From the NCBI RefSeq assembly GCF_024139115.2, contig NC_085141.1:221822307-221886306 (forward strand): a stretch of 64,000 bases of DNA. Direction: 5' to 3'. The notes below the pieces were generated by a model. That model saw only the letters and a list, made by a program, of their open reading frames with translations, ran no database searches and had not been told where the DNA came from. Below, one piece after another: positions 33,109 to 45,147 of this stretch. Made by a program: the position numbers and the translations under genes. Positions within the stretch are counted from its first letter, which is position 1, and every line of letters begins with the position of its first letter. The DNA comes from Armigeres subalbatus (Eukaryota > Arthropoda > Insecta > Diptera > Culicidae).

Positions 33109-33121
33109 TCTCTCTCCTCTC
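33109..33121 (-). other. Polypurine tract
   Basis: GAGAGGAGAGAGA on minus, six bases before the 3' LTR, the expected place for plus-strand priming. Confidence 0.65.
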
Positions 33122-33917
33122 AAAAAAAATAATCAAAACATAGTTTAGGATTAATTTTTTTTTAAACTGTTGAATTCATTTGAACCATTCCAGGGTTGAG
33201 TCGCATTTTTGATGCTCTCGGATTTTCACAAAAACTAGCATAAATTGCGTCTGTCCAACAAATAATTGCCTCATATCATGAAGAGGGCTTTTGTTAACGC
33301 AACTTGGTTTTCGCGCAATGGTTATTTAATCTTATCATCTTCCAATGTCCGAAACCTTCGACAGTTTCGAGGAAGAGTAAAGTTATTCTACTCAATCAAA
33401 ACGAGATCATTCTGATAGGTCAATATGAATGCTAATCTTACCGAATTGACTCAATACTGTTGTTGTCAAGTGCTACGGTCGCCTACAGAGAATATAGCTT
33501 ATTTAAAACCAAATTTGAAATATGCAGGGCTGATAGCTGGATCCAAAGCTTCTGCTCTTCGCAATCGAGAAATTGTTCATTGTCTTTGTTGTTGTTTATC
33601 TTTGATCGGTCAAATTTCCCTTTCGCTTCTGCTTCTTCAAATGATGATAGACTATTGATTTACTTTTTTTTTGGGACGAGTATGAGACAACAATACCACA
33701 ATACGAACAGATCGGTTAGACATCCACAACCTATCACACTTTCTATTTCACTCTAGCAATATTTGCTCTATAACGCACAATAGACGATAATCGTCATATC
33801 AACAAAACACGAAAAGACGCGTACGAAAATTCTCAACGATTCTACAGATTCTGGATAATTTAAATCATATTCTTGGACTTGGTGCACCTAAAACTACGGA
33901 AGAAATGTGGAGATATC
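33122..33917. other. Retrotransposon 3' untranslated region
   Basis: About 0.8 kb between the integrase stop and the purine tract. No env-like frame is visible on minus. The plus-strand frames at 33,425-33,756 are antisense and unrecognised. Confidence 0.5.
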
Positions 33918-35138
33918 TTAATCATCATCGGGGACACCGGGTTTCAAGTCCGCCGACGAAAAAACTCCTAGGTTTTTCTTTTGTTCGTCAACTAGCTCGT
34001 AGGAGCTTGTTCCACGGCGAGCAACTATAGTGCATGGCGTGTAAGCTGGACCTAATTTGGCGTTATAGGCTTCTCCAGCTGCCGACTGCGTGAAATTTCG
34101 TTTATACACCTTTTGTCCCACCTGATAAATTGGTGCAGGCTTTCGGAACCGAAGGTTATATGCCCTGGCACTCTTGTCATGGGCTTTGGCTAAGTTCTTG
34201 GTCACGATTTGGTAGATGCTTTCATCAACTTTTAACTTTGTTTTTGCTCTTTCAGTTTCGGAAATTTCAGCAATATCGGAATCGAGTCGGTGTTCGGAGC
34301 CCTTCACAATGATCTCATGTCCGAACAAAATCATATACGGAGTTAGACCAGTTGATGAATGAGTCGTATTGTTAAGAGTATGCTCTATTTCCGAAATTCG
34401 CGTATCCCACAAACGCTGGTCAGATTTAACATACGTTCGGATACAGGCATTAATACTCCGGTTCAAGCGTTCGACCGGATTGGCCTGGTTGTGATGACGA
34501 GAATTAGCCCAGTGCTTAACCTGATATCGACTCAAGAAATTTTGGAACGCTTTGCTGAGAAAGCTTGTCGCATTATCGCTTATCAAGATTTCTGGAACAG
34601 AGAAGCGACGGAACCATTGTTCCTCGAGAATCTTGATCGTCAGATCAGTTGAGATCTTTCTCACAGGGATCAGGGCTGTCCATTTAGAAAATACATCTAA
34701 AAGAACTAATAGGTGTGAGTGGCCAGCTTTTGAACGTGGCAACGACTGGATGAAATCAATCGCTAGTATTTGGAAAGGCTTTGTAGCTACACGCGGATTT
34801 CCAATAACTGGGTGTTGAGAGGTCGTAGTTGGTTTACACTCTTTGCAAATTCTGCACCGCTCTACGTATTTTCTTATAGAAGTGGCCATTTTCGGCCAGA
34901 AGTACCTCGTGCGAATTTTGTCCAATAACTTTTCGGCTCCTATATGGAACCTGTCGTTGTGCTCTTGGCAGAGAATCTCCTCTCGCGATTTCTCCGGAAC
35001 ACAAAGTTTCCATTCAAATCGAAAATCAAGAACGTCCGTCTTACTCGGTACAAATTTATATAACTTCCCTCTTCCACCTTGTAATCCAAACTCTCGTCTG
35101 GTGATGAGATAACTTTTTCGTATAAGGGATAGTACCAT
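33918..35138 (-). pseudogene. Ty3/gypsy pol, integrase part
   Basis: 406-codon frame. HHCC zinc-binding residues H60, H65, C95, C98, then the catalytic core D128, D188 and E223, with exactly 35 residues between the last two (DD35E). The C-terminal region holds a chromatin/DNA-binding type segment. The enzyme inserts the cDNA into the host genome. The first ~25 residues look out of phase: the true upstream coding lies in the overlapping frame ending at 34,940, so a one-base shift around 35,050-35,070 separates integrase from RNase H. Catalytic residues are all present. Confidence 0.9.
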
Positions 35139-35304
35139 GCGTCTCCCTCATCCATTAAAGCGGTTTCTATGGAACGCGATAGCGCGTCTGGGATAATATT
35201 ATCTTTCCCCTTTCTGTGTCGGATGACAAAATCGTATCCCTGTAGCTCGATACTCCATCGACTGAGACGTGACGACGTGCGCCACTTACCTTTCATTATA
35301 TGTG
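34940..35304 (-). pseudogene. Ty3/gypsy pol, RNase H tail and connection
   Basis: After the foldback, the frame resumes with HIMKGKWRTSSRLSRWSIEL and FVIRHRKGKDNIIPDALSRS, the standard end of Ty3/gypsy RNase H before integrase. Its first ~10 codons in the open frame are foldback sequence. It ends in a frame overlapping the integrase frame. Confidence 0.85.
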
Positions 35305-35829
35305 TACAGGGGATGGACAAAATAATTAGGATAGGCAAATTTTAGGTAAAATTAGATGTGTTGTAACTACCTTAGTTATTATCCGATTTTGACAATTCAG
35401 GCATGCCTGAACTAGAAAATTAATGCAGTTTGACGGTATGTCCATGGAACCGACTATGGCCACCGGATTCCGGAGATATTCCGGGTTTTTCGGAGGTAGG
35501 TTCAAAACCGTAAATTTGAGGTGGATATTAGGAGAAGTTGTAGTTGAAAATTGAATAATATTAGTAACCACAAATGAAGTAGGGCTCTTTCTGATTGGAA
35601 CCATATATTGAGATTTGGAATCGGACCAGAATCAAGTGAGATATGGCCATTTCTTTAAAATCGGTTCCGATCGATACTTATCAAAGGGGTCAGGCCACAA
35701 CTTCATTTGAATCTCGCTTTTTGATAGATCGGCCACTATGATTTTATTCTAGAAGGCCTCTAATGTGTCCAGAATGACAAACCAATTGAATAAACGAATC
35801 CTGGAGTCGCTGAGATGTCCCCGGGGAAC

Positions 35830-36795
35830 ATGTGAATGGGGACATTAAAGTTTTAGCACCAAAATCAGTCATTCGACGGCTCTTTTCATGGTTTTCGATC
35901 AGGAAGCGAAGTATGAATATAAAATGGTCCATTGACGGCTCTGACCGCTTCCAGGATCTACGGATTGGCCCCCGGGGAACCTGTGGAAGGGACATTTTAG
36001 TTTACCACCAAAACCAGTCATTCGACGGCTCTTTTTCATGGTTTTCGATCAGGAAGCGAAGTATGAATATAAAATGGTCCATTGACCGCTCTGACCGCTT
36101 CCAGGATCTACGGATTGGCCCAGGGAACCTGTGGAAGGGACATTTAGTTTTACCACCAAAATCAGTTATTCGACGGCTCTTTTCATGGTTTTCGATCAGG
36201 AAGCGAAGTATGAATATAAAGTGGTCCATTGACGGCTCTGATTGCTTCCAGGACCTACGGATTGGCCCAGGGAGCCTGTTGAAGGGACATTTTAGTTTAA
36301 GTATCAAACTCAGTCATTCGAAGGGTCTTTTTCATGGATCTCGACCAGGAAGCGAAATATGAATTGAAAATGACCATTGATGGCTCTGACCGCTTCCAGG
36401 ACCTACTGATTGCCTTCGAGGATTCTGTGAATGAGGACATTTAGCACTAAATCCAGTCATTCGATTTTTGATCAGGAAGCGAAGTATGAATATAAAATGG
36501 TCAATTTACGGCTCTGACTGCTTCTAAGACCCACGGATTGCTCCTGGAGAATCTGTGTAAGGAGACATCTTATCTTAAGCATCATAACCAGTCATTCGAC
36601 GTCTCTTTTCTAGTGGTTTCGATTAGGAATCGAGTAATAAATATAAAAGGGACCATTGAGGGCTCTGACCGCTTTCTGGACCTACAGATTGGCCCAGAAA
36701 ACCTGTGGAAGGGGACATTTTAGTTCTAGCACCAAAACTAGTCATACAACAGCTCTGTTTTCATGGCTTTGGATCAGGAAGCGAAGTATAGAGTA
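35830..36795 (+). repeat. F2 left ~151-bp array
   Basis: About six units marked by CATTCGACGGCTCTTTTCAT, GATCAGGAAGCGAAGTATGA and GGAACCTGTGGAAGGGACAT. Outer units are well kept and those near the axis are diverged. Confidence 0.85.
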
Positions 36796-38990
36796 GGCAG
36801 GTTCCCCGTGAGCTATCCGTAGGTCCAGAAAACGGTCAGAGCCGTCAATGGTCCATTTCTTGTTCATCTTTCACATTCTGATTGAAATCCATGAAAAAAA
36901 GAGCCGTCCAATGATTGGTTTTTGTGCTAAAACCAAAATGTCCCCTTCCACAGTTCTCCCTGGGCAATCCGTAAGTCCTGGATGCGGTCAAATCCATTAA
37001 TGGTCCAATTTATACTCAATATTGGGTTTTGTGCTAAAACTAAAAAGTCCCCTTCCACAGTTCTCCGGGGGCAATCCGTAAGTCCTGGAAGCGGTCAGAT
37101 TCATTAACTTTAACTTTCTGATAAAAAATCACGAAAAAAAAGCCGTCGAGATATTGGTTTTGGTGCTGCAACTTAAATGTTCCTTTCCACTGGTTTCCGG
37201 GGGGAATCTGTAGGTCCTGAGAGCGGTCAGAGTCATCAATGGTCAATTTTATATTAATACTTTGCTTATATTAAAGAAGAGCTGTCAAATGATTGATTTT
37301 GGTGTAAAAACTAAAATGTCCCCTTCCACAGGTTCCTCGGGGGCAACCAGTAGGTCCTGGAAGCGGTCAAAGCTGTCAATGGTCCTTTTATATTTATACT
37401 TTGCTTCCTGATCGAAAACCTATAAAAAGAGCCGTCGAATAACTGATTTTAGTACTAAAACTTATATGTTCCTTTCCACAGGTTCCCCGGGGGCAATCCT
37501 TGGAAGCGGTAAGAGCCGTCAATGATCCTTTTTATTATCGTATTTCGCTTCCTGATCGATAACCATGAATGAAGAGCTGTCGAATGGCTGGTTTTGGTGC
37601 TAAAACTAAAATGTCCCCTTCCACAGGTTCCTCAGAGCCAATCCGTAGATCCTGGAATCGGTCAGAGCCGTCAATGGACCATTTTATATTCATACTTCGC
37701 TTCCTGATCGAAAACCATGAAAAAAGAGCCGTCGAGCGACCGGTTTTGGTGGTAAAACTAAAATGTCCCCTTCCACAGGTTCCCCGGGGGCAATCCTTGG
37801 GTCCTGGAAGCGGTCAGAGCCGACAATGGACCATTTTATATTCATACTTCGCTTCCTGATCGAAAACCATGAAAAAAAGCCGACGAACGACTGGCTTTGG
37901 TGGTAAAATAAAATGTCCCCTTCCACAGGTTCCTCGGGGCCAATCCGTAGATCCTGGAATCGGTTAGAGCCGTCAATGGAACATTTTATATTCATACTTC
38001 GCTTCCTGATCGAAAACCATGAAAAAAGAGCCGTCGAACGACCGGTTTTGGTGGTAAAACTAAAATGTCCCCTTCCACAGGTTCCTCAGAGCCAATCCGT
38101 AGATCCTGGAAGCGGTCAGAGCCGCCAATGGACCATTTCATATTCATACTTCGTTTCCTGATCGAAAACCATGAAAAAAGAGCCGTCGAACGACTGGTTT
38201 TGGTGATAAAACTAAAATGTCCCCTACCACAGGTTCCCCGGGGCCAATCCGTAGATCCTGAAAGCGGTCAGAGCCGACAATGGACCATTTTATATTCATA
38301 CTTCGCTTCCTGATCGAAAACCATGAAAAAAAGCCGACGAACGACTGGTTTTGGTGGTAAAATAAAATGTCCCCTTCCACAGGTTCCTCGGGGCCAATCC
38401 GTAGATCCTGGAATCGGTCAGAGCCGTCAACGGAACATTTTATATTCATACTTCGCTTCCTGATCGAAAACCATGAAAAAAGAGCCGTCGAACGACCGGT
38501 TTTGGTGGTAAAACTAAAATGTCCCCTACCACAGGTTCCCCGGGGCCAATCCGTAGATCCTGAAAGCGGTCAGAGCCGACAATGGACCATTTTATATTCA
38601 TACTTCGCTTCATGATCGAAAACCATGAAAAAAGCCGACGAACGACTGGTTTTGGTGGTAAAATAAAATGTCCCCTTCCACAGGTTCCCGGAGCCAATCC
38701 GTAGGTCCTGGATGCGATCAGAACCATCAATGGACCATTTTATATTCATACTTCGCTTCCTGATCGAAAACCATGAAAAAAGAGCCGTCGAACGACTTGT
38801 TTTGGTGGTAAAACTAAAATGTCCCCTTCAACAGGTTCCCCGGGGCCAATCCGTAGATCCTGGAAGCGGTCAGAGCCGCCAATGGACCATTTTATATTCA
38901 TACTTCGCTTCCTGATCGAAAACCATGAAAAAAGAGCCGTCGAATGACTGATTTTGGTGCTAAAACATAAATGTCCCCATTCACAGGTTC
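36796..38990 (-). repeat. F2 right ~151-bp array
   Basis: About thirteen units in the opposite orientation, marked on plus by TGTCCCCTTCCACAGGTTCC and TTCGCTTCCTGATCGAAAAC. Spacing from 37,713 onward is 150-152 bp. Units near the axis are the most diverged. Neighbouring units alternate between GAGCCGTCGAACGAC and AAGCCGACGAACGAC variants, indicating that pairs of units were amplified. Confidence 0.85.
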
Positions 38991-39511
38991 CCCGGGGACA
39001 TCCCAGCGACTCCAGGATCCGTTTATTCAATTGGTTTTTCATTCTGGACACATTAGAGCCCTTCTAGAATAAAATCATAGTGGCCGATCTATCAAAAAGC
39101 GAGATTCAAATGAAGTTGTGGTCTGACCCCTTTGATAAGTATCGATCGGAACCGATTTTAAAGAAATGGCCATATCTCACTTGATTCTGGTCCGATTCCA
39201 AATCTCAATATATGGTTCCAATCAGCAAGAGCCCTACTTCATTTGTGGTTACTAACATTATTCAATTTTTAACCACAACTTCTCCTAATATCCACCTCAA
39301 ATTTACGGTTTTGAACCTACCTCCGAAAAACCCGGAATATCTCCGGAATCCGGTGGCCATAGTCGGTTCCATGGACATACCGTCAAACTGCATTAATTTT
39401 CTAGTTCGGGCATGCCTCAATTGTCAAAATCGGATGATAACTAAGATAGTTACAACACATCTAATTTTACCCAAAATTTGCCTATCCTAATTATTTTGTC
39501 CATCCCCTGTA

Positions 39512-41424
39512 AGTGCAGAGGCATCCGTAATGACACTGAATCGTGTGCCGTCAATATACGGGCGAAATTTATCAATCGCAGCTAGCACCGCAAGGCCTTC
39601 CTTCTCGGAGGCTGCATAAGCTTGTTGCGCTGGGGAGAGCTTTTGAGAAAAATATGCCACCACTTTTTCATCGCTCTCATGTTGTTGCGTGAGTATGGCA
39701 GCGATGGCACTGTCACTTGCATCGGTTTGAATTTGGAAAGGTAATTCGAAATTCGGGTTCGCGAGAACCGGGGCTGCTATTAGGCACTCTTTTAGTTCCA
39801 GAAAAGCCTTCTCGGCAGCCGAATTCCAGACGATCGTTTTAGGCTTCTTTTTCAAAAGATTGGTTAAAGGCACAGAAATGTCAGAGAAACGGGGAATAAA
39901 GCGCCTATAATAATTCGACATCCCCAAGAAGCGTCGTAGGGCACGTATTGAGGATGGGCGCTCATAATTGATTATGGCCTCAACCCTATCAGGGTTGGGT
40001 CGTAAACCGTTCTCGGAAATTATGTACCCTAGGTAAGGTAACTCTTTTAAGCAAAATTTTGATTTAGTGAGGTTTATTGAAAGATTGGCCTCTCTCAAGC
40101 GACGTGCGACTTCGGTTAATGATTGGAGGTGTGCTTCGAATGTGCTGCTTACCACGACGATATCGTCGAGGTAAACAAACACACTCGGTTCCAGTTCACC
40201 GTAGCCCAAAACCTCGTCCATCAGCCTGGTCAATGTGGCGGGGCTGTTTACTAGTCTGAAGGGCAAACGGGTGAACTGGAACAATCCTCTACCCAACACT
40301 GAGAATGCCGTATATTTACGCGAACTAGGGTCAAGCGAGATTTGCAAAAAAGCTTTAGTTAAATCAATTGTCGTGAGAAATCGGCTTGGCCCTAGTCTGC
40401 TCAATATACGATCTTGGTGTGGGAGAGGATAAGCATCCCTTCTTGTTCGATCGTTCAGTCGTCTTGCGTCGAGGCAGAGCCGAACGTCACCAGTGGGCTT
40501 AATCACTGGCACTGTGCTAAGAGCCCAATCGCTCTTGCTTGGCTCAATCACTTGCTGACTGAGCATATTGTCCAGCTCCAGATTTATTTTCCGTTGCATT
40601 TCTGGGGACGTTGGATAGGGATTTATCCGTACGGGTGATGCTTTGGCAAACTCTTCTTTAAGCTCAATTTTGTGACAAATGAGAGGAGTAACGTCGAGAA
40701 CTTCTCCCTCTATTGCTACTTTGAAAAGGGCTTTGACTGCCTCTAGATCAGCTTTTTGCTTATCCGTGAGAGTTTCCCCTTCCTCCTCCCCTTCATCAGT
40801 TTGATTAGCTGTCACTCCCTCGATCTCCATTTCTTCAATGGTTTCATTATGATCGAAACTAACAGTGGGTTGTAAATTGAACGCTACCCAGAAATCGTAC
40901 CCTAATATCAATCTACGTTTGAGATTGGGTGTTACCAGTGCAGAAATAATTTTCGTCTCGTTATTGAAAGTTATGGGAAGATGTACGTAGCCCTTAACTT
41001 CGACAGGAGTTCCCGAAACTGTCCTTACGGATACGTCCGTTGGGAAAATTTTAAGATTGAGCGACTTTACGAGTTTTGTACATCCCAGTCCCAGTACGAT
41101 TCGCTGCGCCCCACTATCCAATAATCCAATAATTTCTCTCCCCATGGCATCGACTTTTGCGAATGGTCTGTTATCTCCATCTACTTTCACAAAAAGTTCA
41201 GTTATGTGCCAATCTGAATCATAATCATCATTCGTGAATGGTTCGAAGCCATTTTCTAATAGATCGGTAAAAAGGCGGTTGTTACTAGGAGGACTTGGAG
41301 CTAAAGGATCAGCTTGCCTCCTCAAGCTGAGCCCTGTTCGTTTTTTTGGCAAAAGGGGCACTCTGGTGTGATGACGTCCAGGAAACCACAAAGTCTGCAG
41401 AACTTTTGTCTTTTGTCTGAACAA
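39512..41424 (-). pseudogene. Ty3/gypsy pol: protease, reverse transcriptase, RNase H
   Basis: Aspartic protease with DSGA at residues 103-106 and a GYDFW block near 175. Reverse transcriptase spans about 265-480, with TTIDLTKAF near 351-359 and the catalytic YLDD at 418-421. RNase H begins near 515, with QTDASD near 566-571 and ITDAS near 632. The protease cuts the polyprotein, and RT with RNase H makes cDNA from element RNA. A usual LPFGL block reads LPFRL. The open frame ends inside the foldback, which truncates RNase H. The first ~35 codons lie in another phase from the gag zinc-knuckle frame, so a gag-pol frameshift is expected near 41,340-41,420. Confidence 0.92.
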
Positions 41425-42578
41425 TCACCATAGTGGTGGCCTTGTTTACGGCAGTTATAGCAGGTGCCTATTGGAGGGCGCACATATTCTCTCTGCTAGA
41501 GCTTTAATGTTCCCTTGCTGGACCCTTCAATCGGATCTGAAGCTTTTCTTCTCTCTTTCTCCCTAATTCTCTCATCTTGTTTCTTACTGTAATCATATTC
41601 GTTCTTGTTTTGAGGTTTACTCCTGTAGAAAGTTCGTGTGTTTTCGGAACGACCAGCATATGGTTTCGATTTACTATTGTTCGTGGCAGAGATCTCATTC
41701 AAGTGATTTGCCCTTGAACGATTATAGCTTTCATTCTGTCTCTGGAACATGTTCCAGTTATTTTCATCTATAATTCGACCATACTTTTTCAACTTTTACA
41801 ATGATTTAATCCCTATCGCTGTTAAAGCGTTTTTGTAGTCATATCTCATGTTTCGCCATATGATTGCAAATTTACGACGCTCTGAAATCGGCTTTGTCAT
41901 CGATTGAAAAAGTTTCTGCATATCATGCAGATAGTCGATAAATTTTTCACCTCGCGCCTGACGACGACCGGTGGCTTAAATTTCGATCTCAAAATCTAAA
42001 TCGGGCGGTAAGAATTCTCGCTTGAGCTCTCTTTTCAACACTGACCAGCTATGGAAGTCTCGGTTTTCAAAAGATTCCATGAACCAGTCCTTCGCACGCC
42101 CAGAAAATAAATGGATAGCACTGCGGAAAAGTTCTCTATCGGATACGTCTTCCGATTTACACCGCATTCTAACTTCTTTGAAAAATTCTGCCAACCTACG
42201 TCCTTGATCTTTTCCGTCGTATTTCAGTTTCCATTCATACACGGGAATTCGCCTCAGACTTTTCTTACTGCTTTTACTTTTCCTATGCTTTTCCCTGTCT
42301 CGTGATTCCGATGCACTAGAGCTATCTGATGTAGAAGAAATAGACGTCTCTGAGTCACTCGTCGTGAGTGAGCTACTGGACGTACTATATGTCGAAACCG
42401 ATGAAAAGCTCACCTTATGGTGACGTTTCTTACTTCGTTTTGCCGCTAATAATTTACGATATTTTCCCTTTTTTCCCTCCTTCCTTTTATCGTCAAGTTT
42501 TCCTCTTAATTTCAATTTATCGCACTCATCAGAGGAGCTTTTGATAGAGCTCTCTGATGACGGCTGTTTGTTAACCAT
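41340..42578 (-). pseudogene. Ty3/gypsy gag, main part
   Basis: The frame at 41,976-42,578 has a Ser/Lys-rich N-terminal half, then a capsid-like block with YEWKLKYDGKDQGRRLAEFF and GRAKDWFMESFENR. The same phase continues after a stop at ~41,975 (ARGEKFIDYLHDMQKLF), after a second at ~41,794, and after a third at ~41,497, into a CCHC zinc knuckle at 41,421-41,462 (C-x2-C-x4-H-x4-C) and a second Cys pattern. Gag forms the particle and binds RNA. Three in-frame stops make this copy non-functional unless read through. Confidence 0.85.
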
Positions 42579-43611
42579 TGCTTCCTCTCCTAAATACGCT
42601 CCCGGTTTCTGCTCTTTTGGTCACTTTTTGAGGTGGGTTCTCTCCTACACCATTTTCTACCTTGCAATTTGCACCTGTCTCTTTTCTAATCTATCCTGGC
42701 TAAACTTTAATTGATCATTCAGAGTCTTCAAAAGCTTTTCTAATCTTTTCTTACGCTCAATATTGTCCTCGGCTTCTTTCATTCATTTCTGCTCTAAATC
42801 TATTTCTCTTTCCCTCAATTCTTTTTGCAGCTTAGTGGTATGCAGAACAAAAGTTTTAAAGTGCTGGATCACATTCTTCACACTTTCCTGCTTATCTTCT
42901 TCGTATCCTTTCAGTACTTTTAAAATCTCATCGGATCTCCCTTCTTTCTGACACCTCCACTTGCTTGGCCGTCTTGAACTGGCTCTTCTAGGTCATTACC
43001 AGTTGCTGTCACATTGATAATTTCAATCTCACTCCTAACTGCCTTTAAAACTTGATCAATTTCCGATTCGAGATATTTGGGTTCTATTTGAAGTTCTGCC
43101 ATAGATTCCATTCCGGGAAATGCTTCTGAAACATCTGGCTAGATTGCTTTCCCAAATTCGAAATATTCCCTAAGTGTTTCTACGAACCTGGAGATCTGAC
43201 GAGCATGAAAATACACACTTGATAATGCACCAGTCGAGTACCTAGCTTTTCTCTCTGGCGAGTATCTGCTTTTGGATTTTCTAGCAACTCACCAATGACC
43301 AAAAGCTTTGCACTAATAAGCTCTATTTCTTCGGCTACTAATCTCCAACTAGGGGCAGCAACAAAACTGTTTTTTTCTCGTTCATACTTCATTCTGTCTT
43401 TCAATTTTCTCCGCTTAACGCTTTCGTGTTCATCAAGTCCAAATAACATATTCCTGATGAGCAATTCGTGCTCCACCACCATAGATGAGACACGTCCATC
43501 TTTCGATAAAGTGTCTGAAGATCCATTGTGGATCTGTAGAATAATTAAGAAAACAAAACCTATTTGAGCTATCACGAAGAAGCTATTGAAAAATCCTAGT
43601 TGTGCTATCAC
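42579..43611 (-). pseudogene. Ty3/gypsy gag 5' region, broken
   Basis: Frames at 43,180-43,611 and 42,920-43,111 with a charged, coiled-coil-like linker (about 42,650-42,900) precede the capsid part. Their composition (Glu/Lys-rich, heptad-like) fits an extended gag N-terminus. Stops and phase changes separate the pieces. I recognise no specific domain. Confidence 0.5.
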
Positions 43612-43999
43612 GAAGAAGCTATTTAAAAAATCCTATTATGTAATCGAACGGGAACGAGAGTTCTCATTCAATTGACTAATCGAAATCAATCGTTTGATCC
43701 GAAACTATCTTTGCTCAGATCATTCAGTCGAATCAAGACCCAATAACCACTAATACCACACAATTCTACGGAAAGTTACTCTCGCTATTTGGTGTAAGAT
43801 TCAAAAAAAATACAAGCTTTCGTGAGTGTACGCGCACTAGTAGAATGATTCAACGAAATTCGTAACGATTCCCCACAAGCTACAATGTACCACCGTCCAA
43901 CACTCAATCCTTAGTACTTGCCGATTTAGGTTACCTAATTTGCACACGTTATGCCTAACAGAAAAGTAACTTGTTGAACTCTTGATTAGCTTTTATTTT

Positions 44000-44012
44000 C
44001 AGTTGGTCGCCA
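44000..44012 (-). other. tRNA primer-binding site
   Basis: TGGCGACCAACTG on minus, two bases inside the 5' LTR. It starts with TGG as expected for complementarity to a tRNA CCA end. The tRNA species is not assigned. Confidence 0.65.
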
Positions 44013-44014
44013 AT

Positions 44015-45147
44015 TGTTAACTTCCTCTCTTCCACTAGGCTAGCTAGAGCTTGAGGGTCTTACTCGCAGGGTCGGCTCTTTCAGCTTATCAAGGGTTCAA
44101 CAACAAAAGTCACTATTTTTGATTGAGCTTAATAATGAATTTATTAATATTACTCACAAGGGGGGGTATGTGTGTGTGTGGGTTTCGGTTCGTTGGCCGG
44201 CCGGCGTGAACTGCTGGTTGGTGTCGGGGTAGCGATAGTTCGTCGTGCAGCGGGTGAACGGGAAATTAGCCGCTGTCTTTCGGTGGGCTAAGCTTCTCGC
44301 TAGACAGGTTATCCAGAGCTATCAAAGCTAACGGGTGACTCTAGGGCGGACTGCCCTATCCTATGGCTTCTGGGTGACCAGATAAGGTCCGAACGTTCCG
44401 TATTCGGTGAAGGACGATTCTTCGAGGCATCCACCAGACCTAGCTTGAGCGATTCGGTTTCCGTAGCAATCGCTGGGTCAGTTGGGGTGTTGGGTTCAAC
44501 TACCAGGCTCTTAAACTGAGCACTTTTGGGTCCTGATTGCACACGTGGAGATCGGATTGAGGTTAGTTTTAGGTACAGGCTATGGGATTTGGGGCTTGTC
44601 TCTCCAGATACTCGAGAAACCTGATTATAGCATACCTGATTCGTTAAAAATAGTAAGTACTACGAATTAACGATCACTTTGGCACTTTTAGGGACCTAAT
44701 AGGTCAAATTAGACTTTCCAATACGAATCTCTGTCTTTAACGTCTGTACTCTTCGGTGTTCTCGGTAGGAAAGAGATCAAATCCTCTCTAGTCTCCGTTT
44801 ACCTATAGCCTATCCATTCTTGTCCTGTAGCTTTTACCATCCCTTTTTGGCGATAATTGCTCAACTCGCGACAACTTTTCGGCTGATACCCATGCAGCAG
44901 TTTTATGTGTGTTTTGTGTTCGAAAGTGTTTTACAAATTTTGTTTTTATTTTATTTTAGCTCTTCGTTTTTGAATATTTTATTATCTTTTATTTACTCGT
45001 GTGCATGCTAATATTTTAATTCTTAGGCTTTAGATTACATACATATATATTTAACATTGCTATACATAATAATTAAGTTTCATAATATAGTTAATGTTAC
45101 TTTTTAATCGGCAGTCTACTTAGGGACATTTTGTGTGAACGGTAACA
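44015..45147 (-). repeat. 5' LTR
   Basis: 1,133 bp, the counterpart of 31,974-33,102. The promoter would lie here. I did not find a convincing TATA box. Confidence 0.9.

Larger units (their letters stand above)
35307..39509. mobile_element. Foldback element F2, TA-flanked, 4.2 kb
   Basis: Tips CAGGGGATGGACAAAATAAT at the left and ATTATTTTGTCCATCCCCTG at the right, each bordered by TA (35,305-35,306 and 39,510-39,511), as for Tc1/mariner targets. Unique inverted arms of about 520 bp continue into ~151-bp repeats, roughly six units on the left and thirteen on the right, inverted around an axis near 36,795. No transposase is encoded. The paired frames at 35,326-35,604 and 39,212-39,490 are the two arms. 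The other ~80-100-codon frames are repeat products. Excision with one TA would leave the retrotransposon frame continuous. Confidence 0.9.
31974..45147 (-). mobile_element. Ty3/gypsy LTR retrotransposon, 13.2 kb with insertion
   Basis: LTRs at 31,974-33,102 and 44,015-45,147 are flanked by ACAG on both sides (31,970-31,973 and 45,148-45,151). On minus the order is 5' LTR, PBS, gag, protease, RT, RNase H, integrase, purine tract, 3' LTR. Integrase after RT places it in Ty3/gypsy, and the long LTRs and gag style recall Osvaldo-like elements, without proof. LTRs differ at roughly 17 sites (about 1.5%). It is defective: in-frame stops in gag, a frameshift before integrase, and a 4.2-kb foldback in RNase H. 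Without that foldback it is about 9 kb. Confidence 0.9.

Noticed and set aside
33425..33756. Antisense frames considered as env of the Ty3/gypsy element
   Set aside because: They are on the opposite strand to pol, short, and lack signal peptide, furin-type site or membrane anchor.
35832..39051. Many 60-176 codon frames with IRRSWKRSEPSMDHF-like text
   Set aside because: These are phases of the ~151-bp F2 repeat, repeated on both strands. There is no start context or domain.
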